Positions 6,530-9,516 of a DNA stretch of 9,516 bases are shown one piece after another. A program made the position numbers and the translations under genes. The notes beneath the pieces were generated by a model that saw nothing but the letters and a program-made list of their open reading frames with translations, had not been told where the DNA came from and searched no databases. Where the stretch lies: positions 1 through 9,516 of the forward strand of contig CAZFHZ010000118.1 in the NCBI GenBank assembly GCA_964519015.1, in the 5' to 3' direction. The stretch is from CAZFHZ01 sp964519015 (GTDB lineage Bacteria; Blakebacterota; Blakebacteria; Blakebacterales; CAYUVJ01). Each line of letters opens with the position of its first letter. Positions within the stretch are counted from its first letter, which is position 1.

Positions 6530-7612
6530 ATGGTCGAACAAACCCTCACCGAGCGCGAGCGGGAGATCCTGACCCTGGTCGTGCAGGCGTATGTGCACGA
6601 CGCCACCCCGGTCGGCTCCCGCACCCTGGCGCGCCGTTTCGGCATCCAGCTCTCCCCGGCCACCATCCGCAACACCATGAACGACCTGGAGGCAGCCGGC
6701 CTGCTCGAGCAGCCGCACACCAGCGCCGGGCGGGTCCCCACCGACCAGGGCTACCGGGTCTACGTCGACCAGCTGATGCAACCGCGCGACCTGAGTCCGC
6801 GGGAGCGGCAGGCGATCCGGTCGGCCGTTCTGGGGGAGCAGAACGCCGACCTGTGGGACGCGGCCCTGATCCTCAACGGCACGGTCCGGGCCCTCAGCAG
6901 TATTACCCATCTACTGGCGGTGAGCGTGGAGCCGCGGCTGGTGGAAGGGCATTTCGAGAAGATCGAACTGGTCGCGCTGGGCGACCGCAAGGTCCTGGCA
7001 GTGCTCACCATCGCCCGGGGGTTCGTGCGCACGGTGGTCATCGAGCTGGAGGCCGCGGTGGACCGTGACGGTCTCGAAGCCACCACCCGCCTGCTCAACG
7101 AACGCCTCTCCGGGCTGCCCATGAAGGCGATCCGGGAGGGGGTGCGGGAGCGGATACGCGACGCCCAGGGGGCCGACCCGAAGATCCTCACGCTCATCCT
7201 GAACAACTCCCAGGAGATATTCTCGGCGCCCTCCGCGGAGAGCCAGGTCCACCTCTCGGGGGTGCCGAACATTCTCAGCCTCCCCGAGTTCGCCGACCGG
7301 GAACGGATGCTCATCCTGACCAAGGCCCTCGAACACAAGGAGGTCTTCCTGCGGGTGCTGGAGCGCCGCAGCGGCGGCGGGGGATTGACCATCAGCATCG
7401 GACAGGAGAACGAGACGGGGGAGATCCGCTTCTGCAGCATCGTCTCCTCTCCCTACCAGGCGGGGGGATTGGAGGGGACGGTCGGTATCGTCGGCCCCAC
7501 CCGCATGGAGTATTCCAAGCTGGTCAGCCTGGTCGACTATACCGCCCGGTTGGTCGGCGAGGTGCTGGGGGGGGAAGAGACGGGAGAACCGGAAGGGACG
7601 GAGGAGGCGTGA
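6530..7612 (+). CDS. hrcA: Heat-inducible transcription repressor HrcA
   Basis: This 360-residue protein is the repressor of class I heat-shock genes. The N-terminal winged helix-turn-helix (about 1-75) holds the family hallmarks TPVGSRTLARRF (26-37), SPATIRNTMNDLE (42-54) and the wing motif HTSAGRVPTDQGYR (63-76). The remainder is the HrcA dimerisation/GAF-like domain, ending in the typical region (about 315-350) with GTVGIVGPTRMEYSKLV. The length is usual. It is the first gene after the CIRCE-controlled promoter, so it should repress itself together with grpE and dnaJ. ATG 6530 has GGGAG at 6521-6525. A run of eight G at 7567-7574 lies near the 3' end. Its stop overlaps the grpE start in a GTGA junction. 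Confidence 0.98.
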   Translation: MVEQTLTEREREILTLVVQAYVHDATPVGSRTLARRFGIQLSPATIRNTMNDLEAAGLLEQPHTSAGRVPTDQGYRVYVDQLMQPRDLSPRERQAIRSAVLGEQNADLWDAALILNGTVRALSSITHLLAVSVEPRLVEGHFEKIELVALGDRKVLAVLTIARGFVRTVVIELEAAVDRDGLEATTRLLNERLSGLPMKAIREGVRERIRDAQGADPKILTLILNNSQEIFSAPSAESQVHLSGVPNILSLPEFADRERMLILTKALEHKEVFLRVLERRSGGGGLTISIGQENETGEIRFCSIVSSPYQAGGLEGTVGIVGPTRMEYSKLVSLVDYTARLVGEVLGGEETGEPEGTEEA

Positions 7613-8196
7613 GCAGGAACGGAAAACAGAGACCGGAGGGACCCATTCCGGAGGAGCGGGTCGAGGAGCCTACGACCGGGATGCCCCCGGAGCTGCTCGA
7701 GGAGGAGCGCCCTCCGGAAACGTCCGGCACGGAGCCGGCCCGGCGCATCGCCGAACTGGAGGACCGCTACCTCCGGCTGGTCGCCGAGTTCGACAACTTC
7801 CGCAAGCGGCGGCAGCGGGAGATGGAAGACCTGGCCCGTTTCTGCACGGAGGGACTGCTCTCCGAACTGGTGCCGGTGCTCGACGCCCTCGACCGGGCCA
7901 TCGCCTCGAGCGAGGGGATCCGTGACTACCAGGCCTTCCACGACGGCGTGGTACTCATCCTCCAGCAGTTCTCCGATGTGCTCCGGCGCCAGGGGGTGGA
8001 ACGGGAGGAACCGGTCGGCCTCCCCTTCGACCCCAACCGGCACGAGGCGCTGGCCGCCCGGCCGCACGACGAGATCGAGGAGGATTGTGTGATCCAGGTG
8101 GTCGAACCCGGCTATGTGCTGAACGGCCGGGTGGTGCGACCCGCCAAGGTGGTCGTCTCGCTCGGCGCCCCGGCCGCGCAGGGGGAGGATGTCTGA
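7609..8196 (+). CDS. grpE: Nucleotide exchange factor GrpE
   Basis: This 195-residue cytoplasmic protein releases ADP from DnaK and acts as a thermosensor in the DnaK cycle. Residues 1-45 are an acidic, proline-rich, probably disordered tail. Then comes the long dimerising helix (about 45-78, with AEFDNFRKRRQRE at 59-71), a second helical part, and the C-terminal beta-wing with the GrpE signature FDPNRHEAL (140-148) and GYVLNGRVVRPAKVVVS (168-184). The start is GTG 7609, overlapping the hrcA stop by 4 bases, with GGAGG at 7600-7604. dnaJ follows after three bases. dnaK, which often lies between grpE and dnaJ, is absent here. Confidence 0.97.
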   Translation: MSRNGKQRPEGPIPEERVEEPTTGMPPELLEEERPPETSGTEPARRIAELEDRYLRLVAEFDNFRKRRQREMEDLARFCTEGLLSELVPVLDALDRAIASSEGIRDYQAFHDGVVLILQQFSDVLRRQGVEREEPVGLPFDPNRHEALAARPHDEIEEDCVIQVVEPGYVLNGRVVRPAKVVVSLGAPAAQGEDV

Positions 8197-8199
8197 GGG

Positions 8200-9351
8200 A
8201 TGGCCCGGCGCGACTACTACGAAGTGCTCGGGGTGGAGCGGAGCGCCCAGCTCGAGGAGATCAAGAAGGCCTACCGCCAGCTCGCCCTGAAGTACCATCC
8301 CGACCGCAATCCCGGCGACCAGGAAGCGGAGGAGAAGTTCAAGGAGGCCACCGAGGCCTACGAGGTCCTCAAGGACGCCCAGAAGCGGGAGCACTACGAC
8401 CGCTTCGGGCACGCCACACCGGGCTCGGTCGGCGGGGCGGGAGGCTTCGGATTCGAGACCATCGATCTCTCGGAGGCCCTGCGCGCCTTCATGCGCGACT
8501 TCGGAGGCGGCTTCGGGGGTGGCTTCGAGGACCTCTTCGGAGGATTCAATCCGCGCCGCCGGCGTACCGTCAACCGGGGAGGGAACCTGGAGGTCCGGCT
8601 CCCGCTCAGCCTGGAGGAGATTGCCGAGGGGGCGACCAAGAAGATCCGGCTGCGCCGCTGGGAGAAGTGCGCGACCTGCAGTGGGGGAGGTGCCCGGAGC
8701 GGGACCGAACCCCGCACTTGTCCCACCTGCCAGGGCGCCGGCCAGGTCCAGCAGGTGACCCGCTCCTTCTTCGGTCAGATGGTCAACGTGACCACCTGTC
8801 CGGAGTGCCGCGGCGAGGGAAGTGTGGTCTCCGACCCCTGCCCGGCCTGCCAGGGCAACGGCCGGATCCAGGCCCAGACGACCATCGCCGTCCAGGTCCC
8901 CCCGGGGGTGACCGCGGGCAACTACATTACCGTGCGGGGGGAGGGGAATGTCGGCCTGCGCGGCGGCCCCTCCGGCGACGTGATCGTGATTATCGAAGAG
9001 AAGCCGCACGGCCAGTTCGACCGGGAGGGAGACGATCTCTTCCGGATCCAACCGATCTCCTTCCCGCTGGCGGCACTGGGGGGGAGCATCGAAGTCCCGA
9101 CCCTGCACGGGACGGCCCGGCTGAAAATCCCCGTCGGCACCCAGTCGGGGAAGGTCCTGCGGCTGCGCGGGGAGGGGCTCCCGCATCTGAACGGTTACGG
9201 GCGGGGGGACCTGCTGATCGAGCTGGTGGTCTGGACCCCCGAGAAGATGAGCGGCCGGGAGAAGAAGACCCTGGAGGAACTGCAGCAGTCGGGCCGCCTG
9301 GAGCCCGATGCGAAGGTGCAGTCCGCACTCCGCAAGGGACGGCGTGGCTGA
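8200..9351 (+). CDS. dnaJ: Chaperone DnaJ (Hsp40, type A)
   Basis: This 383-residue co-chaperone stimulates DnaK ATPase and delivers unfolded clients. The J domain spans about 4-70, with the essential HPD at 33-35. A G/F-rich region follows (about 71-128), interrupted by a non-glycine helical stretch, DLSEALRAFMRDF (89-101). The zinc domain has four CxxCxGxG repeats at Cys157/160, Cys174/177, Cys200/203 and Cys214/217, all intact. The C-terminal substrate-binding domains run from about 225 to 350. ATG 8200 lies three bases after grpE; a GGAGGA at 8184-8189 is within the end of grpE, so translation is probably coupled. Length is standard. The last eight bases overlap the GTG start of prmA. Confidence 0.98.
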   Translation: MARRDYYEVLGVERSAQLEEIKKAYRQLALKYHPDRNPGDQEAEEKFKEATEAYEVLKDAQKREHYDRFGHATPGSVGGAGGFGFETIDLSEALRAFMRDFGGGFGGGFEDLFGGFNPRRRRTVNRGGNLEVRLPLSLEEIAEGATKKIRLRRWEKCATCSGGGARSGTEPRTCPTCQGAGQVQQVTRSFFGQMVNVTTCPECRGEGSVVSDPCPACQGNGRIQAQTTIAVQVPPGVTAGNYITVRGEGNVGLRGGPSGDVIVIIEEKPHGQFDREGDDLFRIQPISFPLAALGGSIEVPTLHGTARLKIPVGTQSGKVLRLRGEGLPHLNGYGRGDLLIELVVWTPEKMSGREKKTLEELQQSGRLEPDAKVQSALRKGRRG

Positions 9352-9516
9352 GGAGCGCTGGTCGCGACTGAGCCTCACCCTCCCGACCGCGATGGCCGAC
9401 TGGGTCGGGGCGGAACTGGTCGACTGGGGCTCTCCGGGAGTGGAGGTGGTCGCTCCCCCGGGCCAGGCAGCGGGACGCACGACCTTGCTGGCCTACTATC
9501 CGGAGCCGGCGGCGGA
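9344..9516 (+). CDS. prmA: Ribosomal protein L11 methyltransferase PrmA, N-terminal fragment (runs off window)
   Basis: From GTG 9344 a frame stays open to the window end (57 complete codons), overlapping the dnaJ stop by 8 bases, with AAGGGA at 9334-9339 as a plausible ribosome binding site. The visible peptide begins VAEERWSRLSLTLPTAMADW and goes on with WVGAELVDWGSPGVEV. It fits the N-terminal alpha/beta L11-recognition domain of PrmA, in which an amphipathic strand and helix are followed by a 'GaxGvev'-type stretch and later a 'laYy' strand. PrmA trimethylates ribosomal protein L11, and dnaJ-prmA is a common gene order. The SAM-binding domain lies beyond the window, so the call rests on a weakly conserved N-terminus plus context. 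Confidence 0.75.
   Translation, partial: MAEERWSRLSLTLPTAMADWVGAELVDWGSPGVEVVAPPGQAAGRTTLLAYYPEPAA

Noticed and set aside
8085..9371. 428-codon + strand frame overlapping dnaJ
   Set aside because: It is an out-of-frame reading of dnaJ, dominated by R, G, P and A. The J domain and zinc motifs are in the other frame.
7537..9480. 647-codon open frame on the minus strand opposite grpE and dnaJ
   Set aside because: It spans three well-supported + strand genes and mirrors their codon pattern. No family features were seen, so it is a high-GC antisense artefact.
1..9516. Search for CRISPR repeats, insertion sequences, attachment sites, tRNA genes and phage-like genes
   Set aside because: No repeated spacer pattern, transposase, terminal inverted repeats or tRNA-like folding was seen; almost every base lies in a conserved housekeeping gene.

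Overview
The window is a gene-dense, high-GC stretch of bacterial chromosome with ten protein genes, all on the + strand and most overlapping or separated by only a few bases. The gene set implies a peptidoglycan-containing bacterium with a stringent response, B12-dependent acyl-CoA metabolism and HrcA-type heat-shock control. The phylum cannot be fixed from sequence alone. The split (large plus small subunit) methylmalonyl-CoA-type mutase, the grpE-dnaJ pair without dnaK, and the G/F region of DnaJ would suit an uncultured, high-GC relative of the Gemmatimonadota/Eisenbacteria type, but this is only an impression. No mobile element, CRISPR array, tRNA or rRNA was seen, and nothing suggests recent transfer.

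Left block (1-6385): the 3' end of a B12-dependent acyl-CoA mutase large subunit, its separate cobalamin-binding small subunit, a long bifunctional RelA/SpoT (p)ppGpp enzyme, a PgeF/YlmD/LACC1-type multicopper-fold protein, the undecaprenyl-diphosphate phosphatase UppP, a sodium:neurotransmitter-symporter (NSS) family transporter, and a 36-residue one-helix membrane protein that looks like the MetS small subunit of NSS transporters. rel-pgeF, pgeF-uppP and transporter-metS are each joined by 4-base start/stop overlaps (GTGA, GTGA, ATGA), so translational coupling is likely. The block probably behaves as one transcription unit, or a few, combining propionate-type carbon flow, stringent response, cell-wall lipid carrier recycling and amino-acid uptake.

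Junction (6386-6529): a compact regulatory region with a near-consensus sigma-70 type promoter (TTGACC, 17 bases, TATCTT). Directly after it lies a perfect CIRCE operator (TTAGCACTC-N9-GAGTGCTAA) whose palindrome extends to 14 bp per arm.

Right block (6530-9516): hrcA (the repressor that binds CIRCE), grpE, dnaJ and the start of prmA (ribosomal protein L11 methyltransferase, cut by the window end). This is a self-repressing heat-shock operon: HrcA shuts off its own promoter, and GrpE and DnaJ are the co-chaperones of DnaK. dnaK is not between grpE and dnaJ and must lie elsewhere.

Overall this is mostly ordinary core genome. The points most worth a second look are the MetS-like microprotein, the extended CIRCE, the dnaK-less heat-shock operon, and a helical insert in the DnaJ G/F region. 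No previously undescribed system was found.
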